Shown here piece by piece: positions 23,400-35,901 of a DNA stretch of 64,000 bases. The position numbers and the translations under genes were made by a program. The notes under the pieces are model-generated. The model searched no databases and was not told where the DNA came from. It was given only the letters and a program-made list of their open reading frames with translations. Numbering within the stretch: position 1 is the stretch's first letter; each line of letters opens with the position of its first letter. The stretch comes from Cryptomeria japonica (lineage: Eukaryota > Streptophyta > Pinopsida > Cupressales > Cupressaceae), in contig NC_081412.1 in assembly GCF_030272615.1 (NCBI RefSeq), positions 673,885,823-673,949,822 of the forward strand, written 5' to 3'.

Positions 23400-23860
23400 G
23401 TGAGAATCATGACCCATTTAGCCAATCTGCCTATAAGAGCTGCTTTGCTGAGTAAATATTTGAGAGGATCAATTTTTGCTACAAGCTTGATGGTGTGAGC
23501 TAGCATGTAGTGTCAGAATTTTTGAGAAGCAAATACTATTGTTAGATAGGCTTTCTCAATGAATGTGTAGTTGAGTTCATATCCGTTCAATGTCCTGCTG
23601 ATGTAGTATATAGCTCGTTCCTTGCCTTGTTGATCTTCTTGTGCTAATAATGCCCCTAGTGAGATGTTTGTTGTTGAAATATAAGGAATGAGTGGCTTCC
23701 TTGCTATTGGTGGTACTAGAACTGGTGGGTTCATTAGATATTTCTTGATTTGATAAAATGATTTTGCACATTTATTTTCCCATTTGAATGGTACATTTTT
23801 ATGTAGCAAATGATTGAACGAGAGACTTTTATTTGCTAGTTGAGTGATGAATCACCTGAT
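23400..23860 (-). pseudogene. Tat element W first RNase H
   Basis: The text includes FKWENKCAKSFYQIKKYL, LGALLAQEDQQGKERAIYYIS and RTLNGYELNYTFIEKAYL, the standard RNase H that follows RT in gypsy elements. The first Asp, normally near SATD or YISA(T)D, is not clear: the text reads PYISTTNISLGALLAQ. The domain is interrupted by stops on both sides. Confidence 0.8.
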
Positions 23861-24660
23861 TGATTGGAGTCATCCTTGTAGAGATCTAAGCTGATTGATG
23901 TTCTTTGGTGGTGGCATTTCCATAATGGCTTGTACCTTTGTTGGATCCACTTCAATACCTTTAGCTGAAACTATGTAGCCTAGTAACTTTCCTGATGTAA
24001 CCCGGAAGACACACTTCTTAGGATTGAGCCGGACTTGGAATTTCTCTAATCTGTCAAAGATCTTTTCTAAGATGCTTAAATGTTCTGCTCTGGTAAATTA
24101 TTTAGCTAGTAAGTCATCAACATAGTCCTCCACAAAGGTATGCATCATGTCATGGAAGATGGTTGTCATTGCTTGTTGATAAGTTACTCCTGAATTCTTT
24201 AAGCCAAAAGGCATGACATTCCAACAGTATGTTCCCCAAGGACAGGTAAATGTTGTCCTTTCTTGATCCTCTAGGGCTATCTTGATTTGATTATAGCCTG
24301 AAAAGCCGTCCATTAGTGATAGCATTGCATGGCTTGCTGTGAGGTCTACAATTATGTCGATACTGGGTAAAGGAAAGTCATCCTTGGGACAGGCTTTATT
24401 GACATCTCTAAAGTCAATGCATATTCTGATACTGCCATCTGGTATTGATACTGGTACAATGTTGGAAATCCATTCAGCATAGTCAATAGGTCGAATGAAT
24501 CTGACATCTAATAGTCTCTTCAGCTCAGCTTTGACCATGAGTGCCACATGTGGATTCATCTTTCATAGTTTTTGCTTAACTATTTTAGCTCCTGGAGCAA
24601 TGGATAAATGATGCATGATTAACTATGGATCAATCCCAGGCATATCTACATATGACCAAG
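23861..24660 (-). pseudogene. Tat element W reverse transcriptase
   Basis: Conserved RT blocks run SIRICIDFRDVNKACPKDDF, LSLMDGFSGYNQIKI, CPWGTYCWNVMPFGLKNSG, and the catalytic DYVDDLLAK near 24115, with both aspartates intact. Upstream are MPGIDP and HHLSIAPGAKIVKQKL, with CGA/TGG-derived stops. At 24660 the frame is cut by insertion of element V and continues at 37907. RT would make element cDNA. It is non-functional here because of the stops and the insertion. Confidence 0.9.
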
Positions 24661-26822
24661 TGATAGGGAGCTTGGTAGGAAAGTGCTCACAAGGCTAATT
24701 TGGTCAGAAGGTTCAATGTATTAGCCAAACTTGTAGGATCTGATGTGTATGTTTAATCAATCTATCTTGTTATTGTATGCCAAGGATTCCATGGTCTACT
24801 TTCCTAGCAAACTCCCTTTATGGTGATGGCTTGCCTCCATGCTCAAAAACTACTCAAATTGCTTGTTCCTCTCAACTTCAAATGCTTATGCTTGGTTCTT
24901 GGGGCCCTTTCCCTTAGGTTTTAGAGTGAGTCAGAGGTCTTTCACAAGGAAATGCAAGGGCAGAAAGGTACTACTCATCTTTGGGTGCTCAACATCTTAT
25001 TTGAGTTCTAAACCCTTTACTTACTCAAGTTTATTAACAAGACTCACCTACCCCAAAGGAGGTTGCACTCTGTCTAGGAGCCCCAAGGGATACTTGTTGA
25101 AATGCTTGGATCTCTCTCCACATGTTTCCTAAGTTTCCATGTTTCAATTCCCCATCGGTTTCATGCATTTGCCAAAAAACCAGTCTTTTGTGTGTTATGC
25201 AGTCCTAGAGGGCTACTAGCCCATGAAGGCCTAATTGGCCTTATTTTTCTCTCACCAGTCAACAATAGTTTTTTCCACCCCAAAGCTTGTTTGGATTGAT
25301 GTTTTAGGAGTGTATGCTCAAGGATTTTTGAGGTATAGCCCATTGTTGGTGAAGTTTTAAGACTGCCCACATTTTATGGCAAAATTGGAGGGTTTTGTAG
25401 GGTTTGGAGAAAGTAATGTTTGAAAGACACTCCAACTCCCCTCTTCAAGCCTCCACCAAGGTTTGGGACCTCTGCCACATCGTTTAAGACCCTCCCCTAC
25501 CTTTTCCCTACAAGCAATGTGTCAAACACTTGACAAGCAAATGGTAAAACAACAAACTATCACTGTCACTGCCCCTTTTCTCTGCCTTTTTCTAGTCAAC
25601 AACATTTTCTCTTTGGAACCTACAATTATGAAGAGTTTAGGAAATGGAAGTACCTCTATGAGGTCTTTAAACAATTTTCACTTCTTGTATTACATTGCCT
25701 TCAAGACATAGGGCATGGTTAATGCTTTTAGAAGCATTCCAACAAGCATTTACAAATTGTCTTTTAGAAAAACAGTGAGTAGACTGTTTGCTTACAAAAT
25801 AGAGATGTTTGACAAAACAAGTTAAACCAACCAACCAAGGTGATGATCAACCCTCTATCCATACTTCCATTTCACTGCCTCATTGATTTGTTCATTCCAA
25901 ATTTCTTTTGGATGACAATCTTGAGTTTTGAAACATGAACTAGCCTAGTTGCTCCAACTTGCCTAGTTCACACTCAAATGCACCTTCAAACCATTCTTCT
26001 GACACAAAAATAAAGTAATTTACATTATATACACAAGGATGAACTTGGTAGAATCCATTGGAGGGATCCTAGATCTGGATCAACCAAGTTGACACATTTT
26101 ACAACCCCAAACCCTTGGCAAGGCAACAGATACCTAGTTTCCAATTATTTTTGTACAAACACTTTGCAAATGAGAAAAAAATGAAATAATTAAATAGGAA
26201 GATTTTTTACATAAACATTCCAATTTCCAAGAAGGTACAGTATGGATTGTATAGCTACAGTACGGACTGCCCCTCAAAAAGGAAGAAAAACAATCATAAA
26301 AGCCAAAAAACACTTGTTTTCTATTGAGTTACTCTTGCAAATACAATCACCAACCTTTTCCAAGGAAAAGGGAGGCCTTATATAATTTCTCAAGTTGTTT
26401 TACATGCCCATGTACAGACAAGAGGCTTCATTAATCATTTTTTAAGAAAATGACCATTTTGACAACTTTCTTAAGCAAAATGACAACTTTTCTTGCTCAC
26501 AAAGGCATTTTTGACATCCTAGCCTTAGAAACTTGACTAAACTACTTAGAAATTCTTAAAAAAACCAAAAAAACATGTTTCAATTCTCTTGAAACCATTA
26601 GGAGACCTTTTTGGCACTTTTCCACATTTTTGCCAAAAATTGTCAACTCAAGGCCTAAAAGGCAAAACTTGATCTCTAGAGCCCAAAATGAGATCAAAGA
26701 CATTAAAAAAGACTCAAAATAACCTAAAACACCAAAACCAACCTAACACAAGACTTTACATATATAAAATAATGGAAAACCCAAAAATGGGAGTTTTTAC
26801 CCAACTAGGTGCTCCTGCACCA
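24661..26822 (-). repeat. 3' LTR of chromovirus V
   Basis: It begins TGATAGGGAG on the plus strand and ends CTGCACCA beside the PPT. It matches 31487-32136 plus 36371-37901 in order. The many open frames inside are chance reading frames. Confidence 0.9.
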
Positions 26823-26836
26823 TACTCCCCCGAAAA
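26823..26836 (-). other. Polypurine tract of chromovirus V
   Basis: In element sense TTTTCGGGGGAGTA precedes the LTR start TGGTGCAGGAGC. Confidence 0.75.
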
Positions 26837-26844
26837 CAAAGAAG

Positions 26845-28196
26845 TCATGTGACTCCTTGGGGCAGCAAAGAAGAAGAAATGAAAACTTTCAGAAAGTTAG
26901 CTTTAGGTATCCAAGTGGCCTCTGAGATAGGCTGATCCTTCCACTTGATGAGATGCTCCATGTAGGTGTGATTCCTTGTCTTTTTGAGAACTTTGGAGTC
27001 TAGAACCTATTCAACATGGGGAAAAGAAAGAGAAGGGAGAGGTAGATCAAAAAGGGATTGGGAAACATTTGAAGCTCTTTGAACCTCCTCAGGTGCCTGC
27101 CCTTTGAAATCAATCAGATTTGCAACATTAAAAATGGGGGACAAAGAAAGATTAGTAGGCAAATCAACTTTATAAGCATTAGGTCCATACTTAGCCAAGA
27201 TCTTGCAAGGGCCTATTCTTCTCATCTGAAGCTTGTTGGGAACTCCCTTTTGTAGCCTTGCCTTATTCAAATGAACCATCACATAGTCACCTATGGCAAA
27301 CTGTACATCTCTCTTTGTAGCATCCACTCTTGCCTTGACTTTTTGAGAGGTGTCTTGGAGAGCTTGTCTCAGTTGCTCATGAACCTCCTTCATGGAGTGA
27401 GCCATATCATTTGCTGTCCCACTTTTATGCTGCAAGTTAGTGATATCCCTCAACTCCATTATACCCCTTGGATGCATACCATAAACAACTTCAAATGGAC
27501 TTTTACCTGTAGACCTATTAACATTGTCATTGTAGGCATATTTTGCTTGAGGGTGAGTTGATCCCAACTCTGCCCATACTCCTTTGTCAAACACTTGAGC
27601 ATATTTCCAAGAGACTTGTTCACAACTTCAGTTTGGCCATCAATTTGTGGATGATAAGATGAACCAAAAGAGAGATTAGTACCCAATCTCTTCCACAATG
27701 TTTTCCAGAAATGACCAAGAAACTTAACATCCCTATCTGAAACAATGCTAGTAGGGAAACCATGAATTCTAACAGCCTCTTTGAAAAAAAAATAGGCAAT
27801 ATGACTTGCATCATGCATTGTCTTGCAAGGAATGAAATGAGCCATCTTGCTAAATCTATCAACTACTACAAAGATGCTATCAAATCCTACTTGAGTCCTA
27901 GGAAATCCTACTACAAAATCCTTGCTAATGCAATCCCATGGCCTATGTGGAATGGGAAGAGGCTGATACAAACCACCATTAGAGGAATTACCTTTTGCTT
28001 TCTGGCATACCAAGCACTGCTCACCATACCTCCTGATGTCTCTTTGCATCTTTGGCCAATAATAGAACCTTTGAACCAGTTCTAAGGTCTTGTTAAGACT
28101 GAAATGTCCACTTAAGCACCCATTGTGCTTCTCTTGAATGAGGTTCTCTCTCATGGAACCCTGTGGAACACACAATTGTCCACCCCTGAATAACAA
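26845..28196 (-). pseudogene. Chromovirus V integrase with chromodomain
   Basis: The HHCC finger (HNGCLSGHFSLNKT ... CLVCQKAKG) leads into the DDE core: WDCISKDFVVGFP, VSDRDVKFLGHFWK and YHPQIDGQTEVVNKSL. A frameshift lies between about 27560 and 27595. The frame then continues through GKSPFEVVYGMHPRG and SLSPIFNVANLIDF. After a TAG at 27007-27009 it reads VLDSKVLKKTRNHTYMEHL and IKWKDQPISEATW, a chromodomain. It ends with a TGA at 26845-26847. In this family the chromodomain is thought to steer integration toward marked chromatin. One frameshift and one internal stop disable it. Confidence 0.85.
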
Positions 28197-28202
28197 ACCA
28201 TC

Positions 28203-28736
28203 CTACAAAGTGAAATCATCATATGTACTATGGAATTTATTCTCAAAAGCTTGACAAAATTTATAAGCTTCAGCAAAATCATAATCAGTAGGATACATGT
28301 ATGTGAAACTATCAATACCAATGCTTTGAACTTGAATCTCATGAATAGTTAACAATCTTCTACTCAAAGCATCTGCTACTTTATTCAACCGACCCTTCTT
28401 ATGCTTAAGAGTAAAAGTGTAAGCTTGTAAATATTCTACCCATTTAACATGCCTATGATTCAGTTTATCCTGCGAGTTCAAGAAACTAAGTGCCTAATTA
28501 TCTATGTAAACAAAAAACTCTTTAGGAAGTAGATAGTGTCTCCATTTCCTAAGTGCCTGTACTAATGCATAGAGTTATAAATCATAGGAAGATTACTTTT
28601 TCTTTGCATCATTTAAATTTTCACTAAAGAATGCAACTGGTCTATTTTCTTGACTTAAAATAGCTCCTACTGCAATATTGCTAGCATCACATTCAATAGT
28701 AAAAGTCTTATCAAAACTAGGCAAAATGAGCACTGG
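28203..28736 (-). pseudogene. Chromovirus V RNase H
   Basis: Motifs include [15 protein letters not shown], an expected active-site Asp region, and LNHRHVKWVEYLQAYTF followed by HKKGRLNKVADALSRR, the usual RNase H C-terminus of gypsy elements. Several stops interrupt the middle. The frame is the same as RT and gag. Confidence 0.8.
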
Positions 28737-29880
28737 CTAAGTAGCTACTTTAGTTTTTAGTAATTCAAACCCCTTATTGGCTGTACTTTTCCATTGAAAC
28801 TTTACCTTGACACCCTCTTTGATGGTGTCCAACATTGGAGAACAAATCTCACATAATCCCCTAACGAATTTCCTGTAAAACTGAGCCAAACCATGGAAGC
28901 TTCTCACATCACTGGCTATCTTAGGAGTTGGCCAATTGGTTATTGCTGCAACTTTTGAGTGATCCATTTTTAGATTGCCTCCTGATACAACAAAGCCAAA
29001 ATAGACTAATTCTTGCTGCATGAAATAACATTTTTCTAGATTTATGGTTAGTTGTTCGTTAGATAACTATTTCGAAACAATAGCTAAATGGTGTAAGTGC
29101 TCTTCCTTAGTCTTGCTGAAAATAAGAATGTCATCTAAATACACTACAAAAATTTTTCCAATGAATTCATGTAAAACTTCATTCATGAGTCTCATGAATG
29201 TGTTGGGAGCATTAGAGAGTCCAAAAGGCATGACTAGCCACTCATAGAGACCCTCATTTGTTTTGAACGCTGTCTTCCACTCATCCCCCTCTTTGATTCT
29301 TATCTGATGGTAAGCACTCTTCAAGTCTATCTTACTGAAATACTATGCATCCCCCAAACAATCCATCAAATCCTCTATCCTAGGTATGGGAAATCTATAT
29401 CTGATGGTGATCTTGTTGATGGCCCTGGAATCTGTACAAAGTCTCCATGTACCACCCTTCTTAGGTGCCAACACTATAGGTACTGCACAAGGACTAATGC
29501 TTTTCCTAATTAGCCCTTGGTCTAAGATTTCTTGTATTTGTCTTGCTACCTCTTTGTTTTGCTCAGGGGTCATTTTGTAGGCTGCCTTATTAGGTACAGA
29601 GGCTCCAAGTATGAAGTCAATCTGATGGTTAATGGCTCTAGGAGGTGGTAAAGCTGCAGGTGTACCATCACTAATTATTTTTTTGAAGTTATCAAAGATT
29701 TTCTGCACCTCATATGGTATCTCCACTTTCTTTTCTACCTTCTCCTCCTTAGGCTTCACTATGAGTGCAAATCCTACTCCCTCACCCTCTTCTAGTGTTT
29801 TTATGAACTCTTTCTCATTGACTAACAAGATGTTAGGCACTTTGTTTCTGCTCTCTCCTTCTTCAATGAGGGATTGAATC
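28737..29880 (-). pseudogene. Chromovirus V reverse transcriptase
   Basis: Order of motifs: [84 protein letters not shown] and the catalytic YLDD in [12 protein letters not shown] near 29140. The thumb follows (VAAITNWPTPKIASDVRSF). All parts lie in one reading frame broken by a few stops. RT synthesises element cDNA. Confidence 0.9.
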
Positions 29881-29900
29881 TGATAGTTTACTCCGTCTTT

Positions 29901-31433
29901 CTAAAAAGAATAGGAGTTTCTTTCCCCATCATGTTGTGTTTTTTGGTCAAATTGCCAAGGTCTACCCAACAGTAGGTGGCAAGCATCCATTGGAAGGATG
30001 TCACACAGGATCCTATCAATATATCTGCTTATGTGGAAATCTACCCAGGCTTGCTCATTTACCAACACATGTTGCCCCTTGTTTAGCCATGTTACTTTGT
30101 GTGGTTCTTTGTGTTGTATTCTAGGTAGTTTCAACTTATTGATTGCTTCCTCTGATATGATGTTATCAGTGGATCCTGAATCTATGATCACCTTACACAC
30201 TTTTCCCATGATTTTACACTTGATCCTGAATAATGCTCTTCTTTGTGAGACCTCTATGTTGTGTGGCTTCTTCATTAACACTCTCTTGATCATCAAGCTC
30301 TCACCATCTTCTGAAGCTAGGTGGTTCAATGATAGAGTTCTGGTACTACCTCCATCTTCTTGAACATAGTTTACCCTCTTTTCACCTCCATAAGATGAAC
30401 TAGGCATCTCTGGGCATTTGTAGGTAGGATGGCCCAACTTTTTGTAGTTGTAGCATGTCATGGTTGAGAAGTAGGACCCTCTCCCTGGTCCATTAGATCT
30501 ACCTCTACTCGGGTTGCTTGATCCCCTACCCCTATAGTTGGGTTTGCTCTGAGAATCCCCACTTTGCTCTAGAAGTTTCGATTCTCCCTGGGATCGTTGA
30601 TCTATGCTTCTTCCCCCAAAACTACCCCTATGGCCTCTACCATCTCTTCCCCTACCTCGGCCTCTATTATTTTGTTCTTGCTTTCTCCTACCTTTCTCTT
30701 CCACCTTAAGTGCCAATTGATAGCACTTGTGTACTGTTTGTGGGCATAACAGGCTCATCTCCTCCTGGATGTTCCATCTTAGCCCATTCAAATACCTTGC
30801 CACCTTTATGCTCTCATCTTCCTCTACTCTGGATCTCATGCACAATTTTTGGAACTCCTATGTGTAACTACTAACATCTAGGTCTTTCTGTCACAAATTT
30901 TGTCTTTTCTGGTGAAGTTGTACTTCATAGTCTTCAAGAAGGTAGGTCTCTTTGATTTTGGCTACCATTGCCTTCTAGGTGGCTAGTGGTTGCTTACCTT
31001 CTTTCACCCTTTCCTCTTGGATGAATTTCCACCATGTTAAGGCTACCCCTCTCAGCCTTGACTTTGCCACTTTGACCTTTTGTGCTTCAGTCACTCCATC
31101 ACATTCAAAATGGTTTTCTAACCCTTCAATCCACTCTATTAGAGCATTTGGATCCATCTTCCCACTGAAAAGAGCCACTCCTTCTAAGGTCTTACCACTC
31201 ATAGCTCTCAAGGCTTTCAAGAATGGTTCTTGCTCAATGATAGGGTCAATTATGGGAACCTCATCTTCTATGGCTACCATTTTACCCTTATCTCCAACCT
31301 TATCATGGACCTCTTTAGTTTTGAATTCTACCTCGGCTAGTTTCATTGCTATTTGGTCTAATCTTTCTTTGAGAACCCTATTTTCCTCTTCTTGGTCCTC
31401 AACCTTCTTTTCCAATTCTGCATTGGTCACCAT
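29901..31433 (-). pseudogene. Chromovirus V gag and aspartic protease
   Basis: The ATG is at 31431-31433 (MVTNAELEKKVEDQEEENRV), opening with a predicted coiled coil. Gag core text includes LIEWIEGLENHFECDGVTEA and LTWWKFIQEE. After stops near 30972 and in the next ~130 bp, the frame resumes through an RGRG-rich stretch. The zinc knuckle reads CYNYKKLGHPTYKC, where the second Cys is Tyr. The protease motif is IIDSGSTDNIIS and its C-terminal part LLLGRPWQFD. Gag would assemble particles. Its short ~36-bp leader is typical of chromoviruses. Confidence 0.88.
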
Positions 31434-31469
31434 GGTTGCCTAAAGTGTCTTTCCTCCTGAATCTTTTGT

Positions 31470-31483
31470 TGGCTCTGATACCA
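31470..31483 (-). other. Primer binding site of chromovirus V
   Basis: The minus strand reads TGGTATCAGAGCCA, complementary to the 3' end of initiator methionine tRNA, three bases from the LTR edge at 31487. Confidence 0.9.
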
Positions 31484-31486
31484 CTA

Positions 31487-32136
31487 TGATAGGGAGCTTG
31501 GTAGGAAAGTGCTCACAAGGTTAATTTGGTCAAAAGGTTCAATGTATTAGCCAAACTTGTAGGATCTGACGTGTATGTCTACTCAATCTATCTTGTTATT
31601 GTATGACAAGGATTCCATGGTCTACTTGCCTAGCAAACTCCCTTTATGGTGATGGCTTGCCTCCATTCTCAAAAACTACTCAAATTGCTTGTTCCTCTCA
31701 ACTTCAAATGCTTATGCTTTGTTCTTGGGGCCCTCTCCCTTAGGTTTGGGAGTGAGATAGGGGTCTTTCACAAGGAAATGCAGGGGCAGCAAGGTACTGC
31801 TCATCTTTGGGTGCTCAACATCATGTTTGAGGTCTAAACCCTTTACTTACTCAAGTTTATTAACAAGACTCACCTACCCCAAAGGAGGCCGCACTCTATC
31901 TAGGAGCCCCAAGGGACACTTTTTGGACTGCTTGGATTTCTCTCCACATGTTTCCTAAGTTTTCATGTTTCATTTCCACATCGGTTTCATGCATTTTCCA
32001 AAAAACCAATCTTTTGTGTGTTATGCAGTCCTAGAGGGCTACTAGCTTGTGAAGGCCTAATTGGCCTTGTTTTGCTCCCACCAGTCAACGATGGTCTTTT
32101 CCACCCCAAAGCTTGTTTGGATTGATGTTTTAGGAG
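31487..32136 (-). repeat. 5' LTR of chromovirus V, left fragment
   Basis: First 650 bp (plus-strand order) of the right LTR, ending with AGGAG where element T inserted. It matches the left LTR from 24661. Confidence 0.9.
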
Positions 32137-32600
32137 TGTGAGATTTTGCCAAGATCAAGAGGCAATGGAAAGCACAAATAAGAGAGAACAAAATAGATGA
32201 TAGAAATAAACTGTATTCTATCAAGATGAAAAATATGATCAATTGGATCATTAAGCATTATATACAATGAATATAAGCCTGCTTATATAGGCAAGGCTAT
32301 ATGGATATGTGAGCACACAAACATGACATGTGGCTCAATAAGAAACAAGGGTAGGTAGGAAATAGGCATGGGTAGGTAGGAGAAATAATATAATAGTCCA
32401 CATGAGGTGGATCACCCACTGAATGTGGAGTGTAACAACAAGATCGTCACCATAAAAGGTGGAAATTCTCCTACACACACTATCCCAATGTGGCACAAAC
32501 ACCCAAGTGTCTCATACCCAAACTACTATGAAATGCATTTCCTAAGTAAACTTAAGTATAGTGTAATAATATCCATGATGAATAATTATTTACACCAACA
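32137..32600 (-). repeat. 3' LTR of element T
   Basis: 464 bp, beginning TGTGAGATTTTGCC on the plus strand and ending TTTACACCAACA before the PPT (CCCCCCCTTA on the plus strand). Confidence 0.92.
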
Positions 32601-32961
32601 CCCCCCCTTAAGTGCAACTTAGGGGAATGCACTAAAGTCTACAATGCAACTAAGCAATGCAAGATGGGTCCCGGCTACTAGGCCATGTTAGCTACCCATG
32701 AACAAATGTGAATGCATGAAAACCAATGCAATGAAATCTCTCACAAAGCGGGGAAAGAGAGAAAAACCCAATGGGAAAAAACCCTCCCCCAAAAGAGAGA
32801 TGAAAACTAGATACAAAGAACTCTCATAGAAGTATGTGAAGGACAAAACCCCATGTGAGGAAAAAGTCCCCCCCATATGAGAGAAGAGGAGAAGCTAGGA
32901 AGCCCCCCCTCAATGTGGATTCTGCACCAATGATAGAAGTTCGATGTATGAAGAAACTACT

Positions 32962-35100
32962 TCATGAATGTTGAACAACATTCCTCCCCTTAGGAAGAAA
33001 CAAAACCAAAGGTGTATCCATGAAGTCTCCCCAATCATGAAGGGAAGATGTATGAAAAAAAATCATGATGAAAGGAATCTCTGAAAACTGATCAAGTGTC
33101 CCCATGTCGATGCTGAAAGATACCCCCTCCAAAGGTGGTAAATTATGCCACACTGCTGAAAAAGGCACTCCAAGATCTAGTGGAGATGAATTTAGAACAA
33201 TATCCAAAGACTCATATGTCTCCTCAAAAGATAAAGAGACCTCCTCCAAGTGTTGTACAAAAGTATCCACAATCATGTTAACCTCTAAAGATTGATCATG
33301 TAGAGAATGCACAAGAGGGTCAGAGTGTGCCCTCGCAGCAATCAAAGAAGAATAATCTTCATCAAAGAGAAGATGAATGTCATCAATGATGTCTCCCAAA
33401 TCTGCAATGTAGGATTCCACAAACAAACCTGCAATGTCTGTCAAGTAATCATCCCATGAATCTGAAGTTGGAAGACAATGAATATCCTATTGCACTGAAT
33501 CACATGAAGGCAAAACTTTCACACTATCTGCATCATCAGGTGCAATAGGTGATGTGATATCAATATGAGGAGATGAAATACAAGACTCAAGAATGAGGTC
33601 ACCTGTGAGAATCCCCATGTTCAAGTGCCCAAAGTTCTCCTCAAAATCTGAACCATCACAAGAAGTGTGATCATCATGTGTAGAATCATCAAATGTGAAA
33701 TCATCATCATCAACAAAATCTAAAAAGAAGTATAACTGAGATGCATGATCAACCACCCCAGTCGCAATGATAGCTCTAGTCTCCAAGTCTCTAATGAAAA
33801 CTGACTCAGGTGTGAACTCCACAACTCTCTTAGTTGCGCCATGTGTGATTTGATAGATGGAAAGGAGATTGTTTGTCAAGTGGGGTACACACAACACATC
33901 ATTGAAGGAGTTATCCCCAATGTCAATAGATCCTTTCCCAATCACATCCATGTATGTATGATTGCCCATCAAAATCTGCGGCATGGTGCAAGGTTCAAAT
34001 GTAGAGAACATAGACTGCGAATATGCCATATGATGAGAAGCCCCTGAATCTAGAAGTCATCTCTCTGAATCATGACTGATAGTAGCACATAGAGCTTTTC
34101 CTTTTCTTGTCCCAAAAGAGTGAGTCTTCCCACTTGTAGAATCCATGAATGCTTGCCCTTTTCCTTTTGAATGTGAGGAAGTGGAAGTTGATGAATCATC
34201 TTTCTTGTAGACATTAGGCAAATCAATGTTATGCTTTTTGATGATATGTGTGAGCTCATCAATCTTCTTAGATTGGCAACGACGCTCCTCATGACCAAAA
34301 TTTTTACAATAGGCACAAGTAGGTCTCTCCCTCTTTGGTGAGTTATCCCTCTTGGAAGAGGATGAATCTCCTTGTTGTGGAGAAGATGGTGTTTTGTCCT
34401 TAGGCTTTGATTGCCATTTCTTCTTGTTTGAGTTGTCCTTTCCTTGATTTCCTTTGTTCCCTTGATTTGCCACTAATGCTTGAGACTTAGAAGCCTTTAG
34501 AATGCCCATGCTTATGAACTTAGTTTGTTCCATCATCAACATTTTATTGAAAGCATCAAATGTAGGCATTGTGTAGCTCGAACCCATTGTCATCCTATGG
34601 GTTTGGAAACTAGAAACAAATGTTGCATATTCTTGTGGAAGCTTGCCTATCAAGTTGAATATCAATTGAGTATCCTTATTATCAATGCCACAATCTTTGA
34701 GTTGTGCCCTCAACTCATTTGCCTTAGTGACATAATCTTGTATAGTATCAAAGTTCTTGGGATCTAACATGGTGAGATCACTATCAATCTGATATCCCCT
34801 AATCTCATCAACTTGACCATACAAGTCTTCAAAATTTTGTCAAGCATCCTTGTTTAGAGTACACTTCTCAATATGAAAAATGAGATCCTTTGATACATAC
34901 TTTCTTAAGGTACCAATTGCCATGATATTTTTAGTGAGCCAATCCAAGTGACCAACTGGATCAACCTTAGGATCAGCGGGAGCAACAATAGTTCCATCAA
35001 TGTAATGAGTTAGTCCTTTTTCCATAAGTTTACTCCATGCAGAAATTTTCCAAGTGGCATAATTATGAGGAGTTAAGAGAGGAAACTTAGAAGAACGCAT
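32962..35100 (-). pseudogene. Element T Gag-protease polyprotein with acidic C-terminal extension
   Basis: One reading frame of 713 codons runs from ATG (35098-35100, MRSSKFPLLTPHNYATWK) to a stop at 32962. It has only three internal stops (TGA 34840-34842, TGA 34057-34059, TAG 33487-33489); the first two look like Trp codons changed to TGA. Domains in order: UBN2/copia-type Gag, a perfect zinc knuckle (CAYCKNFGHEERRC), the protease motif LLDSGASHHM and its end VLCVPHLTNNLLS. Where integrase should begin, the text changes to a Asp/Ser-rich region. A short FGHLN may be a relic of the GAG-pre-integrase motif. The ~210-residue acidic tail (for example LGDIIDDIHLLFDEDY) is unrecognised. Confidence 0.85.
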
Positions 35101-35887
35101 AGCAGCAAAAAGGAAGGAACACAAGAGCACAAAAGCACAAGAGACACCCCCCCAAAAATGATGGTTTTGGCACTTTATACTTAGTGCATATACAATGGGC
35201 CACTTGAAAAACAAGGCAAAGTGGACTTTTGATTTCAATTTACAACTTCTCAAAATGAGATCTAAGAGACTTCAACAAATACTGCTAGTGATCTAAACTG
35301 AGATCCAAGAAAAATGCAAGTACCAAATATGCCAAAAATGGTCAAATAATAAAAGTACAATTTCTACTTAAACTTACTACAAACAAATGGCAGATTATGA
35401 AAGTAGATGAAAAAATATGCACTTTCAAAAAAAATGGCACCTGAAAAGGAGTCCATATGAGTCCAAACGAAGCCTCCAAAGTTATAAAAAATTGGGATTT
35501 CATGATTTCTGAAAAACCTGTATCCGAGAAATAGAAAAATCCTACACCACTGTACAGATCATGAAATTATACCCCAAAACAAAAAAATTGCTCGAAAAAA
35601 CGAGTCTGTATGAGTGAGATATCGCTATTTGAAAATTGCCTGCAAAATTATAATTTCTGGAATATTTCCGTCGCAGCTTCAAACTTCAAATGTCTCTAGA
35701 TTTGGCCTCCGAAGTCCGATTTGGATGAAAAAAAAGGCAAAAATGACTTTCTTGGACCTCCTCAATCCAATGATAACCTTAGATTTGACCCATCAAGCTT
35801 CAATAATAACCTGCAATAGAAAATTCCAAAATGCAAACCTCAAATAGCATCAAATTTCTCTCAATTGGCAAACCAATGACACTCTAA

Positions 35888-35901
35888 TGGCTCTGATACC
35901 A
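35888..35901 (-). other. Primer binding site of element T
   Basis: The minus strand reads TGGTATCAGAGCCA, directly abutting the 5' LTR; it is the initiator-Met-tRNA type shared with copia elements. Confidence 0.9.

Noticed and set aside
26837-27010. Only non-coding trailer after the V integrase
   Set aside because: Reading past the TAG at 27007 shows a chromodomain, so this stretch belongs to pol.
30979-31443. Plus-strand 154-codon frame
   Set aside because: It is antisense to the chromovirus gag, whose motifs on the minus strand are clear.
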